A DNA stretch of 64,000 nucleotides from Corallium rubrum (GCA_964035015.1 CAXIUP010000285.1:1-64000); one strand, 5' to 3'; shown: positions 10,948-22,312, numbered from the stretch's first letter. Program-made: numbers and translations. The notes: a model not told the origin generated them from the letters alone.

Positions 10948-12445
10948 TTTCCCGACTTCCGTCCGCTTTCTGGCTGTTCACCCTCTTTTTCATTTTTCAC
11001 GTTTTCCTTCTTTTCTGAACCACGAGGTGGAGTACTCAGAGTGCAGTCTCGTCGGTAGTGGTCTGGCTCGCCACACTTCCAACAGCCGATCCTTGGTCTT
11101 CTTTGCGTTTTTCGGCGTGTACCAGCAGCTGCAACAAAGTTTAAGGAGTCCTGTAGCGATTTCTCAAGACGTTCAATGACCTGACACAGTGGCGTTATTC
11201 CCTTGTCTGTGCTGGTCACAGATTGCTGGGCGTCATCTGTATTTCGCTTGGTTCCGTTGAGTTTCGTCTCCCGGGACGTACGGTACTGGCGTTGTCTGCT
11301 CGCAAGTTGGTAGGACTCTAATTCTAACTCTAAGCCACGCTGTAACTTCGTCGGTCTTTCTTGCTTTATTCTTAGCCGCATGTCCTCATCCGGCAGTGCA
11401 TCGATAAATTGGTGTCGGCTCAACACGTTTTGTAAATCTGCTGGAGCATCAGGATATGCCAATCGACCAAGTCGTTCTAGATCTTCCGCTAATGCTGCCA
11501 AACTTTCTTCCTTCTGTTTCGTTCTATGTTTAAAACGAACCCTCGATAACTCCGTTCGATGATTCGACCCGTATCGGCTTTCCAAAGGAGCTACTAACGC
11601 CTGATAATCTTGGCGACGATCTACAGGAAGATTGCCGAGTACATTCACCGCTGGTCCTTTTAAACTTGTGGCCAAGTACGCTGCCTTCTGTTGATCCGAC
11701 CAACCGTTCAACTGTGCGGTTATTTCAAACTGCGCGAAATAGGACTCCCAAAGCGAGTCTCCACTGTACAGAACCGGTCGTTGTACAGGCCTTGAGTTAT
11801 CAGCGAAGTTACTATTCTCTGTAGTGAATTGGCTAGTTCTTGGTAGTTCTGGTAATACCCTTGTACTCGTTGAGGATGGAGAAGTTTTAAATCTAAATTT
11901 TTCAACTGGAGTTTGGGGTACTGACTGAGATTTGACAACTTTCGATTCTAATTTCAAATACACCGACTTTAATTTATGTAAATTGTTTTGCTGTTCGGTC
12001 AGTTGGTTTTCTATAAATTTAAAGTCGCCCTTAAATTTATTTTGTAACTCGTGGTACATTTCACCAACTAGTTCAGCATGAACTGACCGGGATCTGTCTT
12101 CTAACGAGTCCCATGTATGTGAACGCTTTTCTATGGTTTCCACTCGCTTCGCCCGCCCGATGGTTTCCTTCTGCAACACTTCACAGACCGACTCTGTTTT
12201 TGACAATGTAGAATTGATGTCACTCAGCTGGCTTTCAACTAACGCCCGATGTGTTCTGCTCGAACGATTTCTTCTCTCTGCACACTTCTTTGTTCTTGAA
12301 CGATTCTTAACTGTTCATTAAACTTCTCGTAGATTGGTTCTAACCACGCGAGGTCTTTAGATTTGTACAAATCAAATTCTTCTTCGTCTCTTTCTCGAAT
12401 AGAATCTCCCACTGGTTCTCGAGGTTCTTGATTGTCGGCGTTCAA
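10902..12445 (-). pseudogene. gypsy-1 Gag with CCHC zinc knuckle
   Basis: The main frame is 10902-12206 (434 codons). An N-terminal piece lies in another frame at 12239-12445. The central capsid-like region (about residues 150-290) holds SLWESYFAQFEITAQLNGW and the following helices. A CCHC knuckle, CWKCGEPDHYRRDC, sits near residue 375. Gag packages the RNA. The frame change around 12220 breaks the N-terminus. Confidence 0.83.
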
Positions 12446-12526
12446 AAAGTCATCTCACGGCAGATTCGCCAAGCCTTGGCCAACGTTCGAGTCTCTTCAA
12501 CTATTTGATCCTGACGGGGTCGCCAA

Positions 12527-12741
12527 TGTTACGGTTCTCCCCTGGATTTAGCGAACTTCACTTTTTTATATAAAATACGGCCGACCATCAACGACTCACA
12601 ACAACAACAACAAGAACAACAACAACAAGAACAACAACTAAGTATATACAGTTCATTTCTCCCAAGGGTATTATAAGTTCGGTAGAATTATATTACAGTT
12701 GTATACATGCACGCGATATAGTTCATTACAAATTCATTACA
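12527..12741 (-). repeat. gypsy-1 5' LTR
   Basis: 215 bp, with terminal TG and CA. On the minus strand it ends ...CCGTAACA, directly followed by a tRNA-primer-like sequence. It has a TATATAAA box (TTTATATAAAA, minus strand). The target duplication ATAT follows at 12742. Confidence 0.8.
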
Positions 12742-12745
12742 ATAT

Positions 12746-12880
12746 TTCGATTTAACTTTGAACATTTGTGGTGAGAAGATACGCGCCTGCAACAGCTTCA
12801 CGCGCCATCCGTGCTTTCCAAGTATAGGCAACGTACAAAATTAGTAGTGTCAGTATATACTTTGTAATATTCTTTGGACT
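12746..12880. mobile_element. foldback element, displaced right end
   Basis: Directly after the second ATAT the sequence TTCGATTT...GAACATT continues the inverted arm of the foldback element that stops at 3782. Joining the two flanks gives the same CTTATTATATTTCGATT seen intact near 26777. Beyond about 12780 similarity to the left arm fades. Confidence 0.6.
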
Positions 12881-12884
12881 ATAT

Positions 12885-13732
12885 GGGGCCGTTTACATGG
12901 ACAAACGTTGTCCCTGGTAGAAGGGTCACCCTATCCCACGAGCTACCCTGGGGGAGCCAAGTTTGTGTTCATTTTACTTAGTCCCGATAGCGAACGTTTA
13001 CTTGGGGAATTTCATACTTGTCTCGGGTAGTAAGGTCACCCTGGGGGTAGGGGCACCCTCTTTGCAAGGTAGGGTTACCCTAGGGGGCGAGATAAAGTTC
13101 CCTCCATGTAAACTATTTGACTCGCCTAACGGAGGCAAAACTGCGAAACAAAATGGCGGCAGAAAGTGAAACAATAGGCGAGTTTCAAGGTGTTGCGCGC
13201 GCATCACTTTTCAAAAAAACTGGCAAGCTCCCCTCAAAGTAAACATACTAAAATAAACGAAGTATAGATACAGTTTCCGGATGTTTAGCACTGTTATTCT
13301 GCTGTTGTTGGCTCGCTAGCAAGTCTGTTTGCCATTGCTTACTTTGTGGAGAGTCCGCCAATAGCCCGCCAATTCCTTTGCAAAACGATGCGCGCGCAAC
13401 ACCCTGAAACTCGCCTATTGATAGAGCTTCAAACACGAAGCGAAACAAATGGTCTTGGTCTCCAACAATAGTTGGAAACCTGATAATTGGCCTGAAGAAG
13501 TATAAAAGCTTCTGTGAGTTTAATTCGATCGTTTAATTCTAACAGTACAGTTACAGTTTCTTCCCGACGATCGGCTATCTTAAATTAGATGCATAATTAT
13601 ACCCAGTCCTCCATGCTTAAACCGATTCAGAAGTCATAATCTAATGCCTCATGTAAACACACGACAAAGTTGTCTCGTGGGGTAGGGTGTCCCTCTTACC
13701 CGAGCCAACTTTTAGTCCATCTAAACATGCCC
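12885..13732. mobile_element. 848-bp MITE-like DNA element with TIRs
   Basis: Left end GGGGCCGTTTACATGGAC and right end (inverted) GGGCATGTTTAGATGGAC, with TAT on both sides (12882-12884, 13733-13735). Inside, a second inverted pair, 13172-13204 and 13388-13421, is built around ATAGGCGAGTTTCA. No transposase frame is present, so it is non-autonomous. The small frames here are shadows. Confidence 0.7.
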
Positions 13733-13735
13733 TAT

Positions 13736-13893
13736 GACGAAGCCTACCAGCGAGCACTACATTCATAGGGAGAAGCAAAGAGCAATCGAATACCGGTGAT
13801 GATTATAGGGCAAGATATAGAGCTGGAAAAACATCGCTTCGGGAACGTCTTTTAGGAGAACCTTTCGATCCAGAAGAACCCAGCACGGTGGAA
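13736..13893 (+). pseudogene. broken Roc GTPase exon fragment
   Basis: Translation matches the start of the Roc exon at 22571: the AYQRALH... stretch, IPVMIIGQD, then the P-loop and EPFDPEEPST. A 2-base insertion inside the P-loop codons and a stop upstream break it. It begins directly at the right end of the MITE and stops where a gypsy fragment starts. It indicates that Roc genes were once, or are, arranged as a local family. Confidence 0.75.
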
Positions 13894-14152
13894 TTTCTTG
13901 ATTGCATACACCATCGCTAGACCGTCTTTATCCAACTGTGAATACTTCTTTTTCGCCCCTGATAAAGTTCGGGAGGCAAAAGCAATGGGTTTCTCAGTTC
14001 CATCAGTCATCTGATGGGACAACACAGCATCGACGCCATAGGGTGAGGCGTCACAGGAAACAGTTAATTTCTTTGTTGGCTCAAATGAACCAACACGGAC
14101 GAGGATTGAATCAGAGTTTTTGACAGTTCAAATGCCTTGGTCTATTCTGTCC
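13893..14152 (-). pseudogene. gypsy-3 fragment, RNase H part
   Basis: Minus-strand translation gives KAFELSKTLIQSS, then LTVSCDASPYGVDAVLSHQM and KPIAFASRTLS. This is the RT-RNase H connection of a Ty3/gypsy element of a different lineage from gypsy-1 and gypsy-2. Its partner lies at 16738-17055. About 2.6 kb of other sequence has split it. Confidence 0.82.
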
Positions 14153-14189
14153 CCCATTACCATGCTTCATTTTTACGAAGTAATCTGTA

Positions 14190-14450
14190 GAGGGGCTCTA
14201 ACATGGTCGACTTTGGTCTACAAATCGCTTAAAGGAGAACGTTGTGAAAATTTCAACCATTATTTTAAATTAATGGATCATGGAAAATCTACTAGGAACA
14301 ATCAACATTGTATTATCTTACCAAAAACGAGATTAAGTGGCACTCAAAAGGCTTTTTTCTATCAAGCAGGAATTATATTCAATAATCTACCCCTGCATAT
14401 TAGAAAAATAGGCATGTCTAGACATGCATGTATCTACTACATTCAATCAT
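14190..14450 (+). pseudogene. LINE fragment, C-terminal end of RT protein
   Basis: The frame encodes LVYKSLKGERCENF, LPKTRLSGTQKAFFYQ and FNNLPLHIRKI, which is the C-terminal tail common to many animal LINE ORF2 proteins. No RT motifs remain. It is a 5'-truncated copy on the plus strand lying inside the interval that splits gypsy-3. Confidence 0.75.
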
Positions 14451-14459
14451 GGCTATAGC

Positions 14460-15690
14460 TACTATGGTAAAAACAATGCTGTAATTACTGTATGTACTTG
14501 TAGTGACCTTGTATTCAGAGCTGAACAAGATTTTTGTCAAGATTGTCAATGCTAGCCATGCTGTGTTTTTAAGAAAGGAACTCAAAGTAAAGCCATTAAA
14601 GCACAGGAGGCTGAGCACTAACAGCTCTACTCATATCATGTGCATGGTCACCCATTCAAATACTAACTCAATCAAATTAGGCTTTACTTCGGTCCTCGTC
14701 GTGAGAGGCAGTGTGATCATAGCTTGACTATTAAAGCTATGGTACTATTTAAAACCTATGGTAATAAAGTATGGTTGTTGTAAAGTTTAGTAGGCCAATC
14801 AAATTTTAATACAGTACATCAACAACAGCTCACAAAATTTGACTAATAAAGTATTTAAATAACTTTGTTACAACAATTTGTCAAATAATTATAATGCAAT
14901 CCAGTTGGTATCTGAAGTAGGACTGCTGTAAAGTTTAGAAATAATGAAGTTGTGAACGACGATCTCCAGCAATTGTCATCAAAATTATGAAAGCAACTAT
15001 ACATTAATTGTTCTTCAAGATCAAGTAGACATATACTGTATATGCATGCATGCAGTAAAAAGTAGAATAAATGTTTGGCATTCATGACATAAATTTTTGC
15101 ATGACATTGACATTACTGCAGCATACAATTTAATTACCCCATTATTATTCATTATAAATATAAAGGCTTGCCGTTTCGCACTCTCTACGTAGCCTGTCAC
15201 TGACATTTGACTATTGTACAATATGTTATTTGATAGCATAATCATTTCGCTCATGGACCACCACAGATTTTGCACATTGTTGCTTGATCATGAAGCTAGT
15301 TTTGTTTTCTTAGAAGAAAATTCCATTTCTGTTCAGCAATGCACAGCCTTGTCAGTTTACAAAGCTCGATCTGACTGCTGAATACATGTAAACATGTTGG
15401 TCATATAAATTGCCTCGTCTGAATATAAAATTCTCCAAAGAAAAACGTATCATTCCAACGTCTATAGTACATCACATTTAATTGACAACGATTCATACTT
15501 AAAATACTTACTAAGCTTGTAAAACTTCTATTCTTGAAATAAATATCTCGCTCCCTGAATATCTCACTCAATTAACTCCATGCTACCATAGCATTGACTT
15601 ACATGAAGTACTACATTTACAAGTTTGGCTTCGGTGGTTTGTCGTGAGTCAATCGTTGAATTCTATGTTTTGATTGGCTCCGAGGGCATT
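14460..15690. other. non-coding, possibly LINE 3' end then unknown sequence
   Basis: AT-rich sequence after the LINE tail fragment. Short frames only. Nothing else can be recognised before the (CTTAA)n array. Confidence 0.5.
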
Positions 15691-15695
15691 CTATT

Positions 15696-15850
15696 CTTAA
15701 CTTAACTTAACTTAACTTAACTTAACTTAACTTAACTTAACTTAACTTAACTTAACTTAACTTAACTTAACTTAACTTAACTTAACTTAACTTAACTTAA
15801 CTTAACTTAACTTAACTTAACTTAACTTAACTTAACTTAACTTAACTTAA
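15696..15850. repeat. (CTTAA)n array, left part
   Basis: About 31 perfect copies of the pentamer CTTAA. It is in the same direction as the array at 16328-16480, so the two are one array split by the palindromic element. This is not a telomere motif of the TTAGGG type. Confidence 0.97.
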
Positions 15851-16327
15851 AGTGTATATGAAACTAAAATTAAGTTTGTCTTATTTGAAAGAACTCTTAA
15901 AATAATGGGGAATATCAATTTACAGCTTTTTCATATTTTACTTAGTTCGTGAGATATTTAGACTTATGTGATATTCAAATGAGATAACTTATGGTTCGTT
16001 TTTTTCTAATTAACATATTCGAAAATCGCGAATATTTTTAAGGTTATTGAACAAAATCACTTGAAACTTTACATATTGCTACAGTTCATGCAACTAAACA
16101 TGAAAGACACATTTCAAGTGATTTTGATCAATAATCTTAAAAATATTCACGATTTTCGAATATGTTAATTAGAAAAAAACGAACCATAAGTTATCTCATT
16201 TGAATATCACATAAGTCTAAATATCTCAAGAACTAAGTAAAATATGAAAAAGCTGTAAATTGATATTCCCCATTATTTTAAGAGTTCTTTCAAATAAGAC
16301 AAACTAAATTTTCGTTTCATATACACT
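15851..16327. mobile_element. 477-bp near-perfect palindromic MITE with TTAA duplication
   Basis: Left arm 15851-16066 and right arm 16112-16327 are both 216 nt and differ at only a handful of positions; the loop is 45 nt. The ends are AGTGTATATG and CATATACACT. TTAA flanks both ends (15847-15850, 16328-16331), the target of piggyBac-type transposases, and the surrounding array is rich in TTAA. There is no coding sequence. A related sequence occurs in the intron repeats near 25400 and 35180. Confidence 0.88.
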
Positions 16328-16480
16328 TTAACTTAACTTAACTTAACTTAACTTAACTTAACTTAACTTAACTTAACTTAACTTAACTTAACTTAACTTA
16401 ACTTAACTTAACTTAACTTAACTTAACTTAACTTAACTTAACTTAACTTAACTTAACTTAACTTAACTTAACTTAACTTA
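16328..16480. repeat. (CTTAA)n array, right part
   Basis: About 30 copies of the same pentamer continuing the left array after the palindromic element. Confidence 0.97.
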
Positions 16481-16737
16481 CGCAGACGATAGCATAGTAT
16501 CTACTCGCGCATGCGCAGTAGATTCAAAAATAGATGACACAATCGACTTCCTCAAAGCCATTGAATTGTACTTTAAATAGATATTACTTACATAAAACGT
16601 ATAGTAGTTTACTAATATATAGTATTTCATAAATTCAGGACACACATTTATAACAGTAAATTGTATTACTGAAGTGTTATTATCCTGATTAAAAATTCGT
16701 ATAAATAAATAAAATAAATAAATAAATAAATTGGGCA

Positions 16738-17055
16738 GGAACTTACCATAAAAATTAATCAGATCCAAATACGATTTCAACTCCGTTACGTTGGTAGGTG
16801 CAGGAGCTTGTTTGACCGCTCTTACTTTGGCTTCGACTGGGTAAATCCCTTTGGTATTCATTCGATAACCTAGGTACTCATGGACTGGTTGCATAAATTG
16901 ACACTTCGTCTTCTTCAGGCGTAGCCCAGCTTTAGAAAGGCGCTTCATTACTTCTTCGAGGTTTCGAAGATGCTTCTGTTGGTCCGGAAATCAAGATGTT
17001 GTCGAGAAGGGCTCTGGTATAGGGAATTCCATAAACTTTCAATCGTTCTTTGAAA
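16738..17055 (-). pseudogene. gypsy-3 fragment, RT part
   Basis: Minus-strand translation gives a degraded DNILISGPT (normally DDILV), then LRLKKTKCQF, EYLGYRMNTKGIYPVE and a FYGKFLPNL end. The typical order of Ty3/gypsy RT makes it the upstream partner of 13893-14152. A (TTTA)n run starts at the break, 16700-16735. Confidence 0.82.
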
Positions 17056-17099
17056 AATACCGGGTGCTAGTAATGGTCTAGTTCTATTCTAATTTTTCT

Positions 17100-17311
17100 T
17101 AATAGCTTCAGTGGTGAAGTTTTTTCGTTTGTTTTTGCTGTACAAGCTGTCGTAAGTTAAAGCATTGGATTGTCCATTGTTAAACTCAGAGAAAAACTCT
17201 GAGCTCCAGACGGGATTCGAACCCACAACCTTTCGAATGCCAGCCAGACGCTCTCGCCATTGACCCACTGGAACTCAGATGATAGACCTTTTTTCGATAT
17301 TTATACCTGGG
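17100..17311 (-). mobile_element. tRNA-derived SINE copy, reverse
   Basis: The complement holds an A box (AATGGCGAGAGCG) and a B box (GGTTGTGGGTTCGAATCCC) spaced as in tRNA. A tail of GAGCTCAGAGTTTTTCTC and CTTACGACAGCTTGTACAGC follows. It is an inverted partner of the copy at 17522-17699. Confidence 0.75.
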
Positions 17312-17475
17312 AACGAGTCAAACTGTACGTGTGTCACAAGTACTTGTTGCGCTACAAGTCGCATTGTGGCAGTTTATTTCCTGAGTAAATGTTTTTCTAT
17401 GTTATTAGTGTTTCAGTCTGAAGTTGGTAAAGTTTTTCGTTTGTTTTTGCTGTACAAGCTGTCGTAAGTTAAACT

Positions 17476-17530
17476 CAGATAAAAACTCTGAGCTCCAGAC
17501 GGGACTCAAACCCACAACCTTCCAGGTATA
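17476..17530 (-). mobile_element. tRNA-derived SINE, short partial copy
   Basis: A third piece of the same family (CTCCAGACGGGACTCAAACC) that ends at the shared TATAAATATCGAAAA sequence. It lies between the two larger copies. Confidence 0.6.
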
Positions 17531-17699
17531 AATATCGAAAAACAACCTCGGTCTACCATCCCAGTTCCAGTGGCTCAATGGCGAGAGCGTCCGGCTGGCA
17601 TTTCGGAAGGTTGTGGGTTCGAGTCCCGTCTGGAGCTCAGAGTTTTTCTCTGAGTTGAACTTACGACAGCTTGTACAGCAAAAACAAACGAAAAAACTT
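17522..17699 (+). mobile_element. tRNA-derived SINE copy, forward
   Basis: Holds GTGGCTCAATGGCGAGAGCG (A box) and GGTTGTGGGTTCGAGTCCCG (B box), followed by the same tail as its inverted partner at 17100-17311. Together they can form a long hairpin. It is not a real tRNA gene, because the acceptor stem does not close. Confidence 0.78.
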
Positions 17700-19900
17700 T
17701 ACCAACTTCTAGCTGAAAACACTACTAACATAGAAAAACTTCAGTGGTGTTTCCAGTCTAAAGGACGTAGCACGTCCGCATTACGTACGCACATACGCAC
17801 ATTTCCGACAAGAATATGTCTTCATCGATTTTTCTACGATTCGTCTAGACGGATGTCGTGATCCCATTTTACAAACTTTAACTCAAGGTGGATTTACTAT
17901 TTCTATTTTACTTTGTACTTTTAATTTGTACTTTGACTTGATAATGATGTTCAGTTAACGTCGAAACGTCGTCGATTTTTATCGTTTTTAACATGCATTT
18001 AAGTAAGCTTTTATCGCAGATTTTTATAGTAAAGTATTTTATTATTATTTTTTTTATTCCATTCTTTCCTGGTAGTCCTGATGCAAAGCGCTAAAAACTG
18101 TGTCCGGGGTTTTTCGATATTCCATTCTAGTGGAAAGTTATACAACATTTTGCAAATTGACAGAAAAAAGCTTGAAGTAAACGTACGGGAATAGCCGTCA
18201 ACGCACATACAAAAGCCTTCGGAATTATTGAATTCCCTGTCACAGTTTTGTTTTGTGATATATTTATTTATCTTCTCCGAAAATTTGAGGGAAATCGAAG
18301 ATCTTTTTTTTACTGTAACTTTTTAAAATCTTTCCTTGCGAAGAATACATTTCAAGTAAACGGCACTTGACGGCACTTGACAGATCGTCATTTCTCCGTC
18401 ACCATTTCCTAATTTTTTCTTAAACTTTTGTTTGTTTAACACTTTGAAGGCTGATGACGAGTCTTTAAAGTTTATTCTGGCCAGACGATTTTATTCAGCA
18501 CAGGGAGAGGTCCAGGCCTCAAAGTGTTACAAGTTTAGCACGACACTTTAACTCCAAAAAATGTTTTTGAAAGAAAATCGCCGCTGAAGATATACGGTAA
18601 CCTTAAGTTAGTTTTAGATCGGCTGTAGCCAATCATTAGACGATACTCGCGACACGTGACACCTAGGTCTACTACACATTCCTTTCACTAAAACAAAATG
18701 GTGGATGAAATCATAGGAGTGAAGTACGTTTTGTAAAAGAAATTTATTAAGAGGAGGTTTTATTACTATTGTGGCCATGGAAGTGTTCTTGAAATATTGT
18801 TGCATGATTTATTACTTTTGTTTTGCCAAATTTTCTTTCCAAATTTTTTTTTTATGAAGTTTGTTGAACAACTTCCTGCTTTGAATTTGATTGGTGTCTG
18901 ACTAATAATCTTACAGTACAGAGACAAAGTTAGTCACGCTTGGCAAACGTGTTCTGATCGCGTTTCGCGTTTGAATTCGTGCTTATGCAAGCGCCATCGT
19001 GCCGCCGCAATTTGTGAAGGATAACGCCCGATGGCAATCGCTCTGCAATTCTAATCCAAGAGAACGCCCTGGCAAAGGCTGGATTTTGGTGGTAGCACGT
19101 TAAGGTTTCTCCATGGAAACGCGATTACGTTTCTCTCGAATGCGATTGTCTTTTTTTTTAATTAAAACATATACATTATTAACGTTTACCCAAGAGCACT
19201 CAGGCTAGGTTACGTTTCCCAAACGTGATCGTGCTTCAATGACACGCGATTGCGTGTACTATTTCTCTCGCCTCTGCATTGAAATTCCACATTTGGACAA
19301 AATCTTTGACGACTACACGCGATGACAAATAACAAATTATCTCTCTTAGTGAGAGTTACAATTTACCCTCAGAAATTAGTCGTGCCTTGGAAGGTATCTC
19401 TGATCTTTCATAAGTTGTTACGTCGCGTTGTTCTAATAGACGATTTGTTATTTTACCTTGGGCGGCTATGCGAGACAATTTTATTCGACCGTGCTGTCAG
19501 AGACGTCTCGGGAAGCGACACATAAAGCTTTATCCATACTGCCGATTAACACCTTTCGTCGCGTTGTTGTTAATTGGTAAAGTTGGACAAATTTATAATT
19601 TTACAATGGCTTATGCCAGATTATTTTTAATGCTCTTGCTAATGCCAGACGATTTTATTTGTAAGGGAAGACGGTCTTCTGTCGCTATTCCGCTATACAA
19701 TAATAAACAACGAACTAAGTAATGCATTTCAATGAATTAAACTGTGTAATGTCTTTAACTTTCATGAGTAAATCATTCTTCAGCAAAAAGCAGTCGAATT
19801 GTTTTCAATTTTCTTTTATCAAGGTGCAATGTGCACGAGAAATTTGAAAATGTCACGAATCGAGTAATAAGTACTAACATTAGACGGTTAGTCACACTCT
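17700..19900. other. non-coding, mostly unrecognised
   Basis: A stretch with GTTAACGTCGAAACGTCGTCG near 17957, of a kind often seen at ends of Penelope/DIRS-like repeats, then AT-rich sequence. Around 19080-19290, sequences with ACGCGATTACG and GTGATCGTG resemble the direct repeat at 20728. No gene is seen. Confidence 0.45.
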
Positions 19901-20195
19901 CCGACGACTTATTTTCCCACACTCGGTCCTTGTGATTGGATGATATATTAAGGACTTATTAGCCGAGTGCGAGGTCTGTACGGGAAAGTATTTTCCTGAG
20001 GTTTTCGTACAGACCGAGCGACAAAGGAGCGAGGTTTGTGCGATAAAAGCGAGGGTAAATACTTTCCCGTACTGACCGAGCAAACGAGGTTAACTCATTC
20101 CTGTCCGGGGGCTTCCCCAGAGGTGAATAAAATCGTCTGGCGTTAGCCAGAATAAAATACTAAAGACCAATTCGGACAAGAAAGAGTTAATAAGG

Positions 20196-20596
20196 AATTT
20201 ATTATATGGCTATTGGTTCATTTTATTTTTAAGTTTCGAGCGTTGTTTTCGTCTTCGGAGCATGCTGTTTACCTTAATACCTGTTAACTTTTGTACGTGT
20301 CGCTTCTTGGCCTTCTTGTTTACACCACTTCGGCTTTTATTTGTCGTATTTTTAGATGAACAGCTTTAAAGAAAACCAGCAGTAATGTTCCAACACATTT
20401 TATTGTTCAGAATATTTGAATAAAGATACCCTTTACTCAAATCAACTCAGAAATCTTCTCACCAAAACTTACCGGGCCGAGAAAAAAGCGTATTGACCCC
20501 GAGGTCAATATGGTAAAATCCCGACCTCTCGGGGAGCAATCAGCGTGCGTCGTTTTGCGTACGGACCGGAAATCAAACCCAGCCATATAATAAATT
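20196..20596. repeat. inverted-repeat element
   Basis: AATTTATTATATGGCT at 20196 reappears inverted at 20581-20596. Just upstream (about 19980-20085) a related GTACGGGAAAGTAT pair also folds back. It is probably a non-autonomous DNA element; ends are not proven. Confidence 0.45.
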
Positions 20597-20727
20597 TGGC
20601 ATAGTACCGTATTGATTTTATGGGCGTTTGTGTGGACGTGATGACTTGCTAAGAACGTCTTTGCGTGAGGCTGTTAATGACCCAACACTTCCACACTTGG
20701 ATCTAGTGTCTCGATCTAGTGTCTGTA

Positions 20728-21175
20728 ACTCTCACACTGAGTCTATGAGAGATAATTCGTTTTCGTTTGTACTCATCAGACATCTTGCCCGATTGAGGAA
20801 TTTGAATGTGGAGTCGAGAATAATTAACAGGTCAGAGTATACACGATCCCATTTCATTAAAACGTAATCGCTTTTGATGAAACGCGATCGTACTTGGGTT
20901 TGGGAAACCCCGATTAAAATCGCGGCGCGGTGGCTGAGCGGAACAAAATTTCGTCTATACGTGTTTTTACGGGAGGTCGTTTTGATGAGTCCGGCCTAAC
21001 ATTCGGTTCACGCCGTCCTAATCTCAGGTCACCTGTACTAGACCGAAATGAAGCTTTGACGCCAAGTCGCCTTTCCATGTAAACATGCAGATTCTAAGCC
21101 TGACTGGTAGCACGAAATATACGTTTTAACTGACGTAATAAGGATACTTTCACTTCTCAAAGTCGATACATCAGA
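20728..21175. repeat. direct repeat, copy A (about 445 bp)
   Basis: Matches 21879-22312 closely over its length, from the CTCTCAC-type start through GAGAGATAATTCGTTTTCGT, AAACGTAATCGCTTTTGA, GGGAGGTCGTTTTGATGAGT and TCGCCTTTCCATGTAAACA. Ends are blurred. It is probably a dispersed mobile repeat, unlikely to code for protein. Confidence 0.8.
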
Positions 21176-21878
21176 ATTGGTATAACTAAAATGTGGGCTA
21201 GCGTTTTAGGGTTGCCGATTATTTGGGCACACCGGTCAGCGGTGAAGGCGCAAGAACCCTCTAGGGCGGTCCGGGGGCATGCTCCCCCGGGAAATTTTGA
21301 AATTTAGAGTCTCGGAAATGTCATTTCCTGCACTCTGATATGCGATTTTTAACATTCTGAGGCGTTGATTTCTAAATTCTTGTAGGGTTTTGGAAAAAAA
21401 CCCTCAGATTGTAGTACATAGTTTATATATTTTGGGCACCTCGGGTTGGGCGCCCAAACTGGTGTACCGGCGTCTCAAACCCCCTCGATACGGCCGTGCC
21501 GAACAACTGCATTAAGCCAAAACAAACTTACTGTAACTACTAAAAAAATATAAGATAAATTTAATAGATAAATCTAAACAAAATAACATGTATCATAATA
21601 CAGTTTATCGTTTAAGAGATAAATGTATTTAGACCATCCTACATGTTTACTTTTTTAAAAAATAAACTACCAGTTCAACTTTGTTTTTGAAAAGTGATGC
21701 AATTTTTTTCTTGCTCAAACTTGATGTAGGATATTTTTTCTCTTTGTGATTCAATGCATACTTTTTTCTCTCGTCCCAAACCACCTTGCAGGATTTTTTT
21801 TTCTGAAATCATCCCCCCCCCCCCCCCCCCAAAAAAAAAAAAAAAGAAAGAAAAAGAAAAGTCAAATGGTCGGTCCCC
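21176..21878. other. non-coding spacer with C/A homopolymers
   Basis: Contains a GGGGGCATGCTCCCCCGGGA hairpin near 21272, an AT-rich middle, and a run of C then A at 21811-21845. No gene is seen. Confidence 0.5.
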
Positions 21879-22312
21879 AACTCTCACTCTGAGTATGAGA
21901 GATAATTCGTTTTCGTGTGTACTCGTCAAACATCTTGCCCGATTGAGGAATTTGAATTGGAGTCGAGAATAGTTGACAGGTCAGAGTATACACGATCCCG
22001 TTTCATTAAAACGTAATCGCTTTTGAATAAAACGCGATCGTATTTGGGAAACCCCGATTAAAATCGCGGGGTGTTTGCTGAGCGGAACAAAGTTTTCGTC
22101 CATACGTGTTTTTAAGGGAGGTCGTTTTGATGAGTCTGGCCTAAGATTCGGTTCACGCCGTCCTAATCTCAGGTCACCTATACTAGACTGAAATGAAGCT
22201 TTGACTCCAGGTCGCCTTTCCATGTAAACAGAATCTAAGTCTGACTGGAAGCACGAAATATACGTTTTACCCGACGTAATAAGGATACTTTCACTTCTCA
22301 AATTCGATACAT
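21879..22312. repeat. direct repeat, copy B
   Basis: Second copy of the repeat at 20728-21175, about 1.15 kb downstream and just before the Roc exon. It lies in the presumed upstream intron. Confidence 0.8.

Larger units (their letters stand above)
3787..12741 (-). mobile_element. gypsy-1: Ty3/gypsy LTR retrotransposon with nested LINE
   Basis: The ends read TGTTACGG on the left and ATTACA on the right and are flanked by a 4-bp duplication ATAT (3783-3786 and 12742-12745). The gene order on the minus strand is gag, protease, RT, RNase H, [LINE], integrase. The 5' LTR is 12527-12741 and is followed by a primer-binding site beginning TTGGCGACCCCGTCAGGA. The 3' LTR keeps only about its first 95 bp, up to a CAA repeat. 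Gag, pol and integrase have frame breaks, so the element is dead. Without the LINE it is about 5.8 kb. Confidence 0.88.

Noticed and set aside
15696-16480. telomere repeat
   Set aside because: CTTAA is not a G-rich telomere motif, and it is internal and interrupted by a MITE.
21675-21972. frames over homopolymer C and A runs
   Set aside because: They are low-complexity frames on both strands with no family features.
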